A DNA stretch of 64,000 nucleotides from Hahella chejuensis KCTC 2396 (GTDB lineage: Bacteria; Pseudomonadota; Gammaproteobacteria; Pseudomonadales; Oleiphilaceae), in assembly GCF_000012985.1 (NCBI RefSeq), contig NC_007645.1, positions 2,696,501 to 2,760,500 on the forward strand, in the 5' to 3' direction. The notes beneath the pieces are model-generated. The model saw only the letters and a program-made list of their open reading frames with translations. It had not been told where the DNA came from and ran no database searches. A program made the translations under genes and the position numbers. Shown here piece after piece: positions 24,330-34,021 of the stretch (the first letter of the stretch is position 1; each line of letters opens with the position of its first letter).

Positions 24330-26486
24330 ATGGTTAGTGAAGGTATAAAGGAGCAGATTCAGTCCGCCTATCGAAAGTATATCGCCGCCCGCAACATCAA
24401 ACCTCGCTCCGGGCAGCGGCATATGATCGCCGAGATAGCGCGTTATCTGTCCTCCATCGAACTGGACGGCGAGTTTCGCCGTAGCAATGACGCCACCACC
24501 TGTGTCGTGGAGGCGGGGACTGGCACAGGAAAAACCCTGGCCTATTTAATGGCGTCCATTCCGTTCGCAGCGGCGTTGCGCAAGAAAATCGTCATTTCCA
24601 CCGCCACGGTGACCCTTCAGCAGCAGGTAGTGCAGCGCGAGTTGCCGTTGCTGGCGGAGCATACGGATCTTGAGTTCAAAGTCGCGCTGGCGAAAGGGCG
24701 TGGGCGCTATATCTGTCTGCATAAACTCGATTCGTATCTGGCTGGCCAGGAGCAAGGCATTCTGCTGCTGGACGGGCCGCAGGAAAGCAGCGGGCCGGAT
24801 GTCGATGCGGAAGCCTACCAACGGTTTATGAACTGGATGGTGGACAAGGGATGGAGCGGAGACTGGGATAGCGCCCCCGAGCCCATCGAGGAGTCGCTCT
24901 GGTCGACAGTGACCACGGATCATCGCCAGTGCCTGAATAAGCGTTGTTCGTTCTTTACCCAGTGCGCCTACTACAAGGCGAAGATGGAATCCGAAAAGGC
25001 GGAGATTATCGTCGCCAACCACGATCTGGTGTTCGCGGACCTGGCGTTAGGCGGCGGCTTTGTTCTGCCGCCGCCGGAAGAAACCATCTACATCTTTGAC
25101 GAAGCCCACCACATGGCGGATAAGGCGCTGAATCATTTCGCCTTCAGCGCGGGCTTGAAATCCTCGCAGAAGATGTTGCGTGGGTTGAGCCGGGCTCTGG
25201 TGGAGGGGCAGAGCGTTTTCGCCTACGACGAGCAGATCACCAACCGAGTCAGTCCGATGGCGGCGTTGTCGCAGGAAGTGCATCACCATCTCGACGCCGT
25301 CGCCCGGTTTCTGAACGAAACGATTGAGTGGGAAGAGAACGACGAGCGCGCCACTTTTCAATACCGTTATCCCATGGGCGTGATTCCTGAAGAATTGCGC
25401 AAGCTGTCCGCAGCAATGGCGGATAAGGTCGGCGAGATGACCAAGGAGCTGGAGGCGGTGCTCAAGCGTCTGCGGGAACTTGCGGAAAAAGAACAGCCGG
25501 GCGGCGCGCAGCGACAGGCTTACGATCAGGCGGTGATGGCGCTGTCTGTATATCAGTCCCAAGTGGAGAATCTGGAAGACGTATGGCGAATCATGGGCGA
25601 GGAAGTCCAGGAGGGCCATACGCCCACCGCCCGCTGGCTGACGACCTGGGCTAAAGAAACGGATAGCGATGTGGTCGTGCATGTCAGCCCCACCAACGCG
25701 GCGCATTTGTTGCGCAAGCGGCTGTGGTCGCGAGCGTTTGGCTGTGTGCTGACATCCGCGACGCTAAGCGTAGCGGGGCGTTTTGATCGTCTGGCGGGGC
25801 AGGTGGGCCTTCCCGACGGTAGCACATTCGCGATTCATCACAGTCCGTTCGACTTCAATAATAACTGTACTCTGGAGCTTTGCGATCTGGGGCGCGACCC
25901 GCAGGATTCCGAGAGCTATCTGGAAATGCTGAGCCAGGCGCTGTTGCGCATCATTGATGAAAAACAGGCCACGCTAGTCCTGTTCAGCGCTAGGAAACAC
26001 ATGCAGTTCGCCGCTCGCGCTTTGGCGGACACCAAACTGGGAAGTCTGATCATCACCCAGGATTCAGGCAACAAAGGCCAGTTGATAGATACTCACCGCT
26101 CGCGGGTGGACGAAAACAAGGGCAGCGTACTGTTTGGTCTGGCCAGTTTCGCGGAGGGGCTTGATCTGCCCGGAGATTACCTCAAGCACGTCATTATTGC
26201 GAAGCTGCCTTTCGCCGTACCGGATGACCCGGTGGAAGCGACCTATGCGGAGTGGCTGAAATCCAAGGGCGGCAATCCTTTCAATCAGGTGGTGCTGCCT
26301 GACGCGATCACGCGTTTGCTGCAGGCATGTGGGCGCTTACTGCGCAGCGAAAGGGACAGCGGTAAGATTTCGATAATGGACCGTCGTCTGTGGACGCGCT
26401 CATACGGCCGCATCATCCTCAATGCATTGCCGCCTTACAAAGTGGTCTCGGCGGATATTCGTCAGCCAACCGCAAGCGAATCGTAA
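24330..26486 (+). CDS. dinG: ATP-dependent DNA helicase DinG
   Basis: A 718-residue XPD-like superfamily 2 helicase. Walker A is EAGTGTGKTLAYL near residues 56-68. The cluster of Fe-S cysteines includes YICLHKL near 131 and RCSFFTQCAYYK near 207-218, DEAH follows in IFDEAHHMADKA near 255, and the helicase C-terminal motif VLTSATL and LLQACGRLLRS lie in the second half. DinG unwinds D-loops, R-loops and DNA/RNA hybrids and uses a [4Fe-4S] cluster as a redox sensor. ATG 24330 follows exeB by six bases. No LexA box was seen at this internal position. Confidence 0.92.
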   Translation: MVSEGIKEQIQSAYRKYIAARNIKPRSGQRHMIAEIARYLSSIELDGEFRRSNDATTCVVEAGTGTGKTLAYLMASIPFAAALRKKIVISTATVTLQQQVVQRELPLLAEHTDLEFKVALAKGRGRYICLHKLDSYLAGQEQGILLLDGPQESSGPDVDAEAYQRFMNWMVDKGWSGDWDSAPEPIEESLWSTVTTDHRQCLNKRCSFFTQCAYYKAKMESEKAEIIVANHDLVFADLALGGGFVLPPPEETIYIFDEAHHMADKALNHFAFSAGLKSSQKMLRGLSRALVEGQSVFAYDEQITNRVSPMAALSQEVHHHLDAVARFLNETIEWEENDERATFQYRYPMGVIPEELRKLSAAMADKVGEMTKELEAVLKRLRELAEKEQPGGAQRQAYDQAVMALSVYQSQVENLEDVWRIMGEEVQEGHTPTARWLTTWAKETDSDVVVHVSPTNAAHLLRKRLWSRAFGCVLTSATLSVAGRFDRLAGQVGLPDGSTFAIHHSPFDFNNNCTLELCDLGRDPQDSESYLEMLSQALLRIIDEKQATLVLFSARKHMQFAARALADTKLGSLIITQDSGNKGQLIDTHRSRVDENKGSVLFGLASFAEGLDLPGDYLKHVIIAKLPFAVPDDPVEATYAEWLKSKGGNPFNQVVLPDAITRLLQACGRLLRSERDSGKISIMDRRLWTRSYGRIILNALPPYKVVSADIRQPTASES

Positions 26487-26786
26487 GTCGGTGTTGGTGC
26501 GCAGGTTCTTCACCAGGGTTAACGGTGTGTCGAGCTGCGGGCTGGAGAGTTGAAGTCGGCGTTTCAGAAAAAGGTGCGGCGATTTCGAGGCTTAATAACC
26601 ATTCATCGCCGCTAGCGCAAAACAGGAGAAGAAACTTCCTGCGCTCTTAAGGAGACAAAAAAGCAGGGACAAGCCCTGCAAGAGAATTCGAAATGAAAGG
26701 CTTTGTCGAATTCGATCATGGGGCTAGCGTAAAAAATGAGGGGGCGTAGCCGCATCGTCCATAGGGCGTAAAAAGAGAGTAATGGA
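26487..26786. other. intergenic region between convergent dinG and the MalT-like regulator
   Basis: About 300 bases. They contain an intrinsic terminator for the minus strand (26657-26679) and an 8-base inverted repeat GAATTCGA...TCGAATTC (26684-26691 and 26706-26713). An inverted pair AGGA...TCCT with flanking GCGC lies around 26618-26644. No gene was found. Confidence 0.5.
26657..26679 (-). terminator. terminator of the MalT-like regulator gene
   Basis: On the minus strand GCAGGG (26679-26674) pairs with CCCTGC (26668-26663) across a five-base loop and is followed by six T. It lies about 108 bases after the stop codon. Confidence 0.7.
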
Positions 26787-29471
26787 TCACAACAGGCCTA
26801 AATGACGGGCCCGGGCTAACGCTTCCGTACGGCTCGCCGCGCCGATTTTTCCGTAGATATTGCGAATGTGCGCCTTTACGGTGGCGGGCGCCAGGAATAA
26901 GCGGTCCGCGATCTTCTTGTTGGGGAGCCCTTCGTAAATCAGCGTCAAGACCTCCATTTCCCGTTTACTTAATTCCTCCAGCAAGCCTCCTGGTTGGGAC
27001 AGCGTCGCTTCTTCTTGCGCCGGCGCAGGTTTCTGCGGGAGGGGATTAATTTGCAGCTTTTCCAAGTAAGCCTGACTCGTCTCGGCGACATTCAGGTTGG
27101 CGTATAGTGGCTTCAGACAGGCCTCGTCCGCCAGGAACATAGCGACGAAATCGTTACTTTCACCCAGCGCCAAAGCTTCGCTTAGCAGTCTCCGCGCCGC
27201 TTCTGGCTGATTTTGTCCCGCCAGGGCGGCGGCGTGCAGAAGTTTCGCTTGCGCCTGATAGCGTGAAGAGTTGTGGCTCTCGGCGAGGGCTTGTATAAGC
27301 TCGGAGGTCTCTTGCAAATTGGGCCATTGCTGTTTATGGAGAAAGTATCGCGCTTGTGCTGACAGGTTTTCCATACCCTCGAAAGGAGAGGTCTCCGTGG
27401 TGATTTTACTCAGAATCTGAGCGTACACGGACTCTGCATGCAGCATGTCGCCTTTATCCAGCAGACAATGCAGCTTACCGGCCATTACCGGTGGGGCGAA
27501 CGCAGCCAGCTCGCGCTGGTTATGCTCCAACTGCTCGCGAGCCTGCTCGTAGTGACGTAGCGCCTGTGAATAATCGCCGCAATGTCGATTGAATTCCGCC
27601 CAGGTGTAGTAAGTGATGAGTTTTTGTTGCGGCTCGGCGTTATCCACGAATGGCAACATGGGTTTGAGAAAGCGCTCGGCATGTTCCGGATTGTTCAAGG
27701 CGCAATGGATCAGCACCAGCGAGCTGTTGAGCCAACAAGAGACAATGTTGGGCTCGGGGCCGTCTTTATGGTAACTCTGCACCCAGAGCTCAGTTTGCCG
27801 GAATAAGTTGATCGCATGCAGAAAATCGCCTTTGATTTGCATGATCCACAGCAGCAGGCCCAGACTGGAAAGCACCGTGGAGAAGCGTTGCTCCAGTTTG
27901 CCCAGTGTCACAGCTTCCTTCAACGCCGCCATGGCGTCATCCAGTCGGCCCAGGCCGTAGTAGTCGTTGCCGAGGCCGAAGTAGGCCAGGGACTTGATCG
28001 GGGCGTTGATTTGCTGCAGATCCTGTAAGACGGACTGCGTCAGAGCGCTGGCGGTCTGGATGTCTTTACGACTTCGCGCGGCGTAGGCTTCCAGCAGGCG
28101 TAACTCATGGCGCACCGTATCATCCTGCTCGGGCAGTAAGGGGTGCTTCTTCGCCGCTTCCACCAAGTCGGGAATGGCGGCGAATTGATTGTCGTAAAGC
28201 AGGCACCATATTTTAAGCAGCTGTAAACGCAGTGACTGGTTCAGCAATTCTTGCGGAGCGTCATTAAGCCATTCAATGATGTAAAGATGATAGCCCTGGC
28301 GCACCAGTTGGTTTCCGATGTTTTCCAGAGTGGATTGCAGCAGGTCCCAGGCCTGAATGTGCATGATCAGTTGCACGGACTCCAGATAGAGCCGGCGCTC
28401 CAGGCTGGCTTGCACGACTTGGCGACAATGCTGCAGATGAACGTTCGGCTGGCGTTGCCTTAAATAGTGCAATGCGCCATCGCGGAAAAGCTCATGGAAG
28501 CGAAACCACTGGCCGGCGTCATCCAGAGGAATTAGAAACAGGTTGCGCGCCGCCAGTTCCTGCAATATCTGATGGCTGTCATGAGCGCCTCTGACCAGAT
28601 CGCACAGCGCTACGTCAAAACGGGCGGCTCCGGCCATTTCCAGGATGAACTCACGCAGGTGGGTCGGCAAATCGTCCAGTACTTCCTGGGCGACATAATC
28701 GTCGATTTCTTTTTTTGCCTGGGCTAACGCCTGCTCAAACTTTTCGTTCGATAAGGCTCCGTCCGCCCGCTTCAAATCCGCTTGTGACAACAGTTGTAAA
28801 GCCGCCGCCCAACCGCCGGTAGAGCCAACGACGCGAGCGGCGGCCTCTGGACTGACCTTGACGTCCAATGCGAGGGCGAATAAGTCTGCGACCTCTCGCG
28901 AATCGAACACCAGGTCTGCGGAATAGAGCAGTCTGGCGTAGCGTTTCACTTTCCAGCGAGCGAGAGGAAATGACGGCTCGTTGCGGGACGTGACGATCAA
29001 GGTGAAGTTGGCGGGCGCGAAGTCCACCAGATAGGTCAGGCCGTCGAGGATATCCTTGTTGGCGATGTGATGCAGGTCGTCGAGAACCAGCACAAAGTGG
29101 CGATCCTGATGCAGGTGAAGTTGATTGATTAACGCGGTCACCAGTACTCTGGCGTTGGCGTGCGCAGTCTCCTGCAGCCGCGCGCGCAGCTCCGCGACAT
29201 CTTCCAGTCCGTTACGACGCAATCCTTCTACGACATAGCCCCAGAACGTAGAGGCGGAATTGTCTGCGGGGTCAAGCGAGATCCAGCTGGTGAGCGCATG
29301 ATGAGATTGCGTCCATTGCCGCGCCAGTGTGGATTTTCCAAAGCCGGCGGGCGCAACGAGACCAATAAAGCGGGCGCTGCCGGGCGCGCCGATGCGGCGA
29401 AGCAGGCGCTGGCGCGTTAGCAGGCTGTCGTCGAGGCGAAGCGGGAAAAGTTTGGTTTCGAGAACGATCAT
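26787..29471 (-). CDS. MalT-like LuxR-family ATP-dependent transcriptional regulator (LAL type)
   Basis: An 894-residue STAND-class regulator. The start MIVLETKLFPLRLDD was chosen because it matches the N-terminus of MalT; a TTG 22 codons upstream would extend it. The Walker A motif is APAGFGKSTLARQW near residues 39-52, and Walker B is FVLVLDDLHHI near 127-137. A long TPR-like helical sensor region covers about 400-800. The C-terminal LuxR helix-turn-helix (LSKREMEVLTLIYEGLPNKK, then DRLFLAPATVKAHIRNIYGK) ends the protein. Such proteins bind an inducer and ATP, oligomerise and activate transcription. The ligand and targets are unknown; no catabolic operon sits beside it. Confidence 0.87.
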   Translation of the reverse strand: MIVLETKLFPLRLDDSLLTRQRLLRRIGAPGSARFIGLVAPAGFGKSTLARQWTQSHHALTSWISLDPADNSASTFWGYVVEGLRRNGLEDVAELRARLQETAHANARVLVTALINQLHLHQDRHFVLVLDDLHHIANKDILDGLTYLVDFAPANFTLIVTSRNEPSFPLARWKVKRYARLLYSADLVFDSREVADLFALALDVKVSPEAAARVVGSTGGWAAALQLLSQADLKRADGALSNEKFEQALAQAKKEIDDYVAQEVLDDLPTHLREFILEMAGAARFDVALCDLVRGAHDSHQILQELAARNLFLIPLDDAGQWFRFHELFRDGALHYLRQRQPNVHLQHCRQVVQASLERRLYLESVQLIMHIQAWDLLQSTLENIGNQLVRQGYHLYIIEWLNDAPQELLNQSLRLQLLKIWCLLYDNQFAAIPDLVEAAKKHPLLPEQDDTVRHELRLLEAYAARSRKDIQTASALTQSVLQDLQQINAPIKSLAYFGLGNDYYGLGRLDDAMAALKEAVTLGKLEQRFSTVLSSLGLLLWIMQIKGDFLHAINLFRQTELWVQSYHKDGPEPNIVSCWLNSSLVLIHCALNNPEHAERFLKPMLPFVDNAEPQQKLITYYTWAEFNRHCGDYSQALRHYEQAREQLEHNQRELAAFAPPVMAGKLHCLLDKGDMLHAESVYAQILSKITTETSPFEGMENLSAQARYFLHKQQWPNLQETSELIQALAESHNSSRYQAQAKLLHAAALAGQNQPEAARRLLSEALALGESNDFVAMFLADEACLKPLYANLNVAETSQAYLEKLQINPLPQKPAPAQEEATLSQPGGLLEELSKREMEVLTLIYEGLPNKKIADRLFLAPATVKAHIRNIYGKIGAASRTEALARARHLGLL

Positions 29472-29641
29472 GCGCAGAGTGCAGTCAGTATGGCCAAAAG
29501 CGGGTTTCAGTCTTTCTGGAAACTGAAAACTTGTCAACTGAACTCAATTAAATCAAGGAAATATGCGCATCGGACCCCGTTAGATGCAATTCTTTAACGG
29601 GGTTGTGGATATACAGAAGCGTTAACCGCTTGCGTCAATCT

Positions 29642-30412
29642 TCAGAAGAACGCGTATTTGACGCCGATAATCAACAACATGCTCGCCAGAGCGGGGCGCA
29701 GCACCTCCGAAGGCATCCGTTTAGCCAGGGCGGTTCCGAAATGGATCGCAGGCAGAGAGCCAATCAACAGACTGCCGAGCAGGTAGTAGTCTATGTTCCC
29801 CAACTGCATGTGCCCAAGACCAGCAATGAAGGTCAGGGGAACGGCGTGAGCGAGATCCGTACCGACGACGCGGGACGAAGACAAAGCGGGATAAAGCAAC
29901 ATGAGCAGGGCTGTGCCGATAGCGCCTGCGCCGACGGAGGACAATGTCACAAACACGCCCAAGATGACGCCCATAAATACGGTGACCCCAGCGCGCCGCT
30001 CGTCGCTCATGACCGTCGCCCCGGAGCTGGTGCGCAGCAAACGGTCTTTAAATAGAAGCACGGCGGCGGTGACGATCAGCATCAGCCCCAGGCTGGTGGT
30101 CAACAGGTGTTTATACGCTTCCGGATGAGGGAAGTAGTGCGCGAGAATCTGGGTGGTGATAATCGAAGCGGGAATGCTGCCAGCGCCCAGGGTGGCGGCC
30201 AGCTTCCAGTTCACTGTGCCGCTGCGGGCGTGAGTGACGACGCCGCCGGACTTGGTGATAGCGGCGTAGAGCAGATCGGTGCCGATCGCTGTATGCGCGG
30301 GAAAGCCGAAAAGAATCAGCAACGGCGTCATCAACGAACCGCCGCCAACGCCTGTCAAACCGACCAAAAAACCAACGCCGGCCCCGGCGACAATATATAA
30401 AAGAATTTCCAT
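29642..30412 (-). CDS. TauE/SafE-family sulfite/organosulfonate exporter-like membrane protein
   Basis: A 256-residue protein with about eight transmembrane segments and the TauE/SafE repeat motifs: GLTGVGGGSLMTPLLILFG (residues 19-37) in the first half and the related LSSVGAGAIGTALLMLLYP in the second. The family moves anions such as sulfite or sulfoacetate across the inner membrane. It is divergent from cysB, the regulator of sulfur assimilation, with a 142-base shared promoter region containing a LysR-type site. A link to sulfur metabolism and CysB control is therefore a reasonable inference. Confidence 0.87.
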   Translation of the reverse strand: MEILLYIVAGAGVGFLVGLTGVGGGSLMTPLLILFGFPAHTAIGTDLLYAAITKSGGVVTHARSGTVNWKLAATLGAGSIPASIITTQILAHYFPHPEAYKHLLTTSLGLMLIVTAAVLLFKDRLLRTSSGATVMSDERRAGVTVFMGVILGVFVTLSSVGAGAIGTALLMLLYPALSSSRVVGTDLAHAVPLTFIAGLGHMQLGNIDYYLLGSLLIGSLPAIHFGTALAKRMPSEVLRPALASMLLIIGVKYAFF

Positions 30413-30473
30413 AGAGATGGTCTAAACTAACAAATGCGTAATAAGCCAAGAATTATTTGGCCAATCTAGCTAG

Positions 30474-31549
<1,076 letters not shown>

Positions 31550-31556
31550 GTAGGGC

Positions 31557-32285
31557 TCAGCTTTTGAGATTGCCTGCATGAAGCCCGCATTCCTTGATGG
31601 TGGACTCCTCCCACCACCAGCGTCCTTCACGCTCATGCTGATTGGGCAGCACTGGCCGTGTGCAGGGCTCGCAGCCGATACTGATGAACCCTTTTGTATG
31701 CAGCTCATTGTATGGAACATCGAACATACGGATGTAGTTCCACACGTCTTGTGACGTCCAGTTCGCTAATGGATTGAATTTGATCAACGGGCGATCTGGC
31801 GCGCCAAACGCGGCGTCTTCTTCCACTAGCGCGACCTTATTGCGTGTGCTGGGGCTTTGATCTTTTCTTTGTCCGGTGATCCAGGCGTCGACGGTTGCAA
31901 GCTTACGCCGCAACGGCGCGACCTTGCGAATGCCGCAGCATTCGGAATGGCCGTTTTTATAGAAGCTGAAAAGCCCTTTTTCCCTCACCAGACGCTCCAG
32001 TTCCTCTGCGTTGGGCGATAGCGTTTCAATCTGTAGATTATAGTGATCGCGTACTTTTTCGATAAATCGATAAGTCTCTGGATGCAGGCGGCCTGTGTCC
32101 AATGTGAACACCTGGATATTCTTCTTTAGCTTGCTGGCGATTTCTATCAGGACCACATCTTCTGCGCCGCTGAACGAAATTGCGATATTGTCGTAAAGCT
32201 CCAACGCTTTGCGCATCACTTCCTTCGGGCTCCACTCTTCCATCTCCCTGGCGAGTTCCTTTACATCATATTCGGGTGTCATCAA
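31557..32285 (-). CDS. cysH: assimilatory adenylyl-/phosphoadenylyl-sulfate reductase with [4Fe-4S] ligands
   Basis: A 242-residue protein of the CysH family: the PP-loop SFSGAEDV at residues 38-45, DTGRLHPET at 63-71, and the catalytic Cys233 in KECGLH near the C-terminus. The pairs Cys116-Cys117 and Cys205-x-x-Cys208 are the four ligands of a [4Fe-4S] cluster. Family knowledge: enzymes with this cluster (as in Pseudomonas aeruginosa) reduce adenylyl sulfate (APS) directly to sulfite using thioredoxin, whereas the E. coli PAPS reductase lacks these cysteines. APS is therefore the likely substrate. It is transcribed towards cysB. Confidence 0.92.
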   Translation of the reverse strand: MMTPEYDVKELAREMEEWSPKEVMRKALELYDNIAISFSGAEDVVLIEIASKLKKNIQVFTLDTGRLHPETYRFIEKVRDHYNLQIETLSPNAEELERLVREKGLFSFYKNGHSECCGIRKVAPLRRKLATVDAWITGQRKDQSPSTRNKVALVEEDAAFGAPDRPLIKFNPLANWTSQDVWNYIRMFDVPYNELHTKGFISIGCEPCTRPVLPNQHEREGRWWWEESTIKECGLHAGNLKS

Positions 32286-32380
32286 CTAGCGCCTTGTAGC
32301 AGAGAAATTAGACGCCTGTAGGCTAACAAATTGCTGATAGAGCTAAAAATAATAAAGACTTATATCTAAAGAACGAAAAC

Positions 32381-32405
32381 AAAAAAAGGAGGCCAAGGGG
32401 CCTCC
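32381..32405 (-). terminator. intrinsic terminator without an assigned gene
   Basis: On the minus strand GGAGGCC (from 32405) and GGCCTCC (to 32388) form a 7-base stem with a four-base loop followed by seven T. The strand assignment is clear from the T run, which is on the minus strand only. No reading frame ends nearby. Confidence 0.75.
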
Positions 32406-32607
32406 CAAGATTTGATTCTAAGCTGTTGACACAAAAGGTCTGTGTCACTACGAGAAGAAGTGTAGACCAAGAAAAAAATAATGCCTCTTGAAAACAGTCA
32501 ACTTTACGGTTGGATGTGGCGAGATGTGACTGCGCGCCAATACTTCTGATAATTAAGGCTTGATGCTGTGGGATAAGACAACGAGGGGGCGAATAAACGC
32601 TAAAAAG

Positions 32608-32633
32608 AAAAAAGGAGGCATATAGAGCCTCCT
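32608..32633 (-). terminator. intrinsic terminator without an assigned gene
   Basis: On the minus strand AGGAGGC (from 32633) pairs with GCCTCCT (to 32613) across a seven-base loop, followed by six T. The stem resembles the one at 32381-32405, so the two may be related. Confidence 0.75.
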
Positions 32634-32676
32634 AATTCGGTCGGTGGCTGCTTCTGCAAGGGTTTATCACCACCGT
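32608..32676 (-). ncRNA. candidate small RNA of about 70 bases
   Basis: On the minus strand a good -10 element TATACT (32688-32683) would start a transcript near 32676. The transcript contains an inverted pair GGTGG...CCACC and ends at the strong terminator at 32608-32633. The -35 region is weak and no reading frame fits. This is a candidate only. Confidence 0.35.
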
Positions 32677-32787
32677 GATTTTAGTATAGTCCATTTGGAT
32701 TAAGTGTGTCTGCATGTTTAACTGTAAAGACTTGTAACCGATCAAAACTCATAATCAGATTAGGGACTTTCTGCGGACGTAGAGAAA

Positions 32788-32936
32788 TTATTAATATGGC
32801 AATGATATTGGCATGTTAATGATCAGGCGCATGGATGCGCCTGCGCGGCGGCAAGCCGCGGGAGACAGGGCCTGACATGCGCAGGCCCTGTCGTTGCAGA
32901 CAAATAGAAGGAAGCTATTTGTCTGCCTGGTTAATA
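32788..32936 (+). repeat. MITE-like multi-hairpin repeat, full copy A
   Basis: A 149-base element made almost wholly of hairpins. In order these are: ATGGCAAT/ATTGGCAT (one mismatch), CAGGCGCAT/ATGCGCCTG, GCGGC/GCCGC, ACAGGGCCTG/CAGGCCCTGT, and CAGACAAATAG/CTATTTGTCTG. Its ends are imperfect terminal inverted repeats of the form TATTAAYNNGGCA. The copy at 52044-52162 matches it nearly base for base in reverse orientation, apart from a 30-base deletion of the internal hairpin. A degenerate internal relic lies at 41541-41614. It has no coding capacity. Confidence 0.85.
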
Positions 32937-32995
32937 TTAGACTGAATGTGATTTAGCGAGAGTGAGGAATTCTATAGATCCGGGGCGTCAAACAG

Positions 32996-33024
32996 CCGTC
33001 CCGGACAGAAAGCCGGGACGTGGC
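32996..33024. repeat. hairpin CGTCCCGG/CCGGGACG
   Basis: CGTCCCGG (32997-33004) pairs perfectly with CCGGGACG (33013-33020) across eight bases, and outer AGCC/GGCT pairing adds length with a two-base bulge. No T run on either strand makes it a poor terminator. It lies between the hairpin repeat and the 30-residue gene, in whose minus-strand 3' untranslated region it would fall. Confidence 0.5.
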
Positions 33025-33059
33025 TAAATATTGAGTTAGAGGTGATTAAGAGACGGTGA

Positions 33060-33152
33060 TTAAAGGATTTGATTCGCCAGAACTAACGTCAGAGTTAACC
33101 CTAACGCATTGAACGCAACCAGCCCAGCAAGCTTTTTTACGCTGATGTACAT
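33060..33152 (-). CDS. 30-residue single-span membrane peptide
   Basis: Below the size limit of ordinary gene calling. On the minus strand, GGAGAG stands five to six bases before an ATG opening MYISVKKLAGLVAFNALGLT, which is followed by a hydrophobic run ending LANQIL and a TAA. The product is a basic N-terminus (KK at residues 6-7) followed by about 20 hydrophobic residues, the shape of a small inner-membrane peptide with the N-terminus inside. No homologue was recognised. It is divergent from thrH by about 250 bases. It could be a regulatory small protein or a type I-like toxin; antisense RNA for it was not identified. Confidence 0.55.
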   Translation of the reverse strand: MYISVKKLAGLVAFNALGLTLTLVLANQIL

Positions 33153-33406
33153 CGGACTCTCCTCTATAGTTTCATCTTGTTATTTTTTTCGTAAACTTAT
33201 GTGAATTCTTGTTTACATCTTTAACCGATTTTAGCTTTATCTATCGAATATGCAACCCCCTGCTAAACCCTTATGATTAAGGCGTTTTTTAATGGAATGC
33301 AGGACTGCTCTGGGCTGTTGTCGGGCGCGGCTTCACGCCTGGGTCGAGCGGCGTCAATGCGAGTCTCTGCGGATATCGAATGAATTAAAGATGACAGGAG
33401 TGAGTC
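33153..33406. other. AT-rich divergent region between the small membrane peptide and thrH
   Basis: About 250 bases that should hold the promoters of the minus-strand small peptide and of thrH. It is AT-rich in its left half (33170-33250). No clear -35/-10 pair or operator was recognised. Confidence 0.4.
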
Positions 33407-34021
33407 GTGGAACTTGCGTGTCTTGATTTGGAAGGGGTGTTGATACCCGAAATATGGATCGCCTTTGCGGAAAAAACAGGGATAGAAGCTTTACGCGCGA
33501 CGACCCGGGATATTCCGGACTACGATGTGTTGATGAAGCAGCGGTTGGAAATCCTTGATGAGCATGGCTATGGATTGCCGGATATACAATCCGTTATTGC
33601 TATGCTGGACCCGCTTCCTGGAGCGCAGGAGTTTGTCGCCTGGCTGCGACGTCGATTTCAGGTGGTGATTTTGTCCGATACATTCTACGAATTCGCGATG
33701 CCATTAATGGAGAAGCTAGGCTGGCCGACATTGTTATGTCATCGTCTGGAAGTCGATGAGAACGGTAAAGTGACGAATTACTTGTTGCGCCAGAAGGACC
33801 CAAAGCGGATGGCGGTGCAGGCGTTTCACGGTCTGAATTACCATGTGATTGCGGCGGGAGACTCCTACAACGACACGACTATGCTGGCGGAAGCGGACGC
33901 TGGTATTTTGTTTAAGGCGCCCGACAACGTTATTGCTGAATTTCCGCAGTTTCCCGCGGTGCATAGCTACGACGAACTGCGCGCGGAATTTATTAAAGCC
34001 AGTCGCGTGGTAACGGATTAA
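33407..34021 (+). CDS. thrH: ThrH, phosphoserine phosphatase / phosphoserine:homoserine phosphotransferase
   Basis: A 204-residue HAD-superfamily enzyme starting at GTG with CAGGAG upstream. Motif I is [11 protein letters not shown] with nucleophile Asp7 and Glu9; the D-x-E form is typical of ThrH, in place of the usual D-x-D. Motif II is ILSDT near residue 88 and motif III/IV is [11 protein letters not shown] near 150-160. The P. aeruginosa homologue dephosphorylates phosphoserine and can pass the phosphate to homoserine, bridging serine and threonine synthesis. Its stop codon shares the bases TTAA with the stop of the convergent pabB. Confidence 0.92.
   Translation: MELACLDLEGVLIPEIWIAFAEKTGIEALRATTRDIPDYDVLMKQRLEILDEHGYGLPDIQSVIAMLDPLPGAQEFVAWLRRRFQVVILSDTFYEFAMPLMEKLGWPTLLCHRLEVDENGKVTNYLLRQKDPKRMAVQAFHGLNYHVIAAGDSYNDTTMLAEADAGILFKAPDNVIAEFPQFPAVHSYDELRAEFIKASRVVTD

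Larger units (their letters stand above)
32286..32787. other. intergenic region with two minus-strand terminators and no ORF
   Basis: About 500 bases before the hairpin repeat, with no supported protein gene. Two intrinsic terminators point leftwards (32381-32405 and 32608-32633). Neither belongs to an annotated gene ending there, so both imply short minus-strand transcripts (see the candidate RNA and the findings). The cysH promoter must also lie in the first 100 bases. Confidence 0.5.

Noticed and set aside
32788-32936. attC-like (integron cassette) site
   Set aside because: The element has long hairpins and GTTAAT sequences, but no pair of simple RYYYAAC/GTTRRRY core sites at its ends and no cassette array or integrase nearby. 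A MITE-like repeat fits better.
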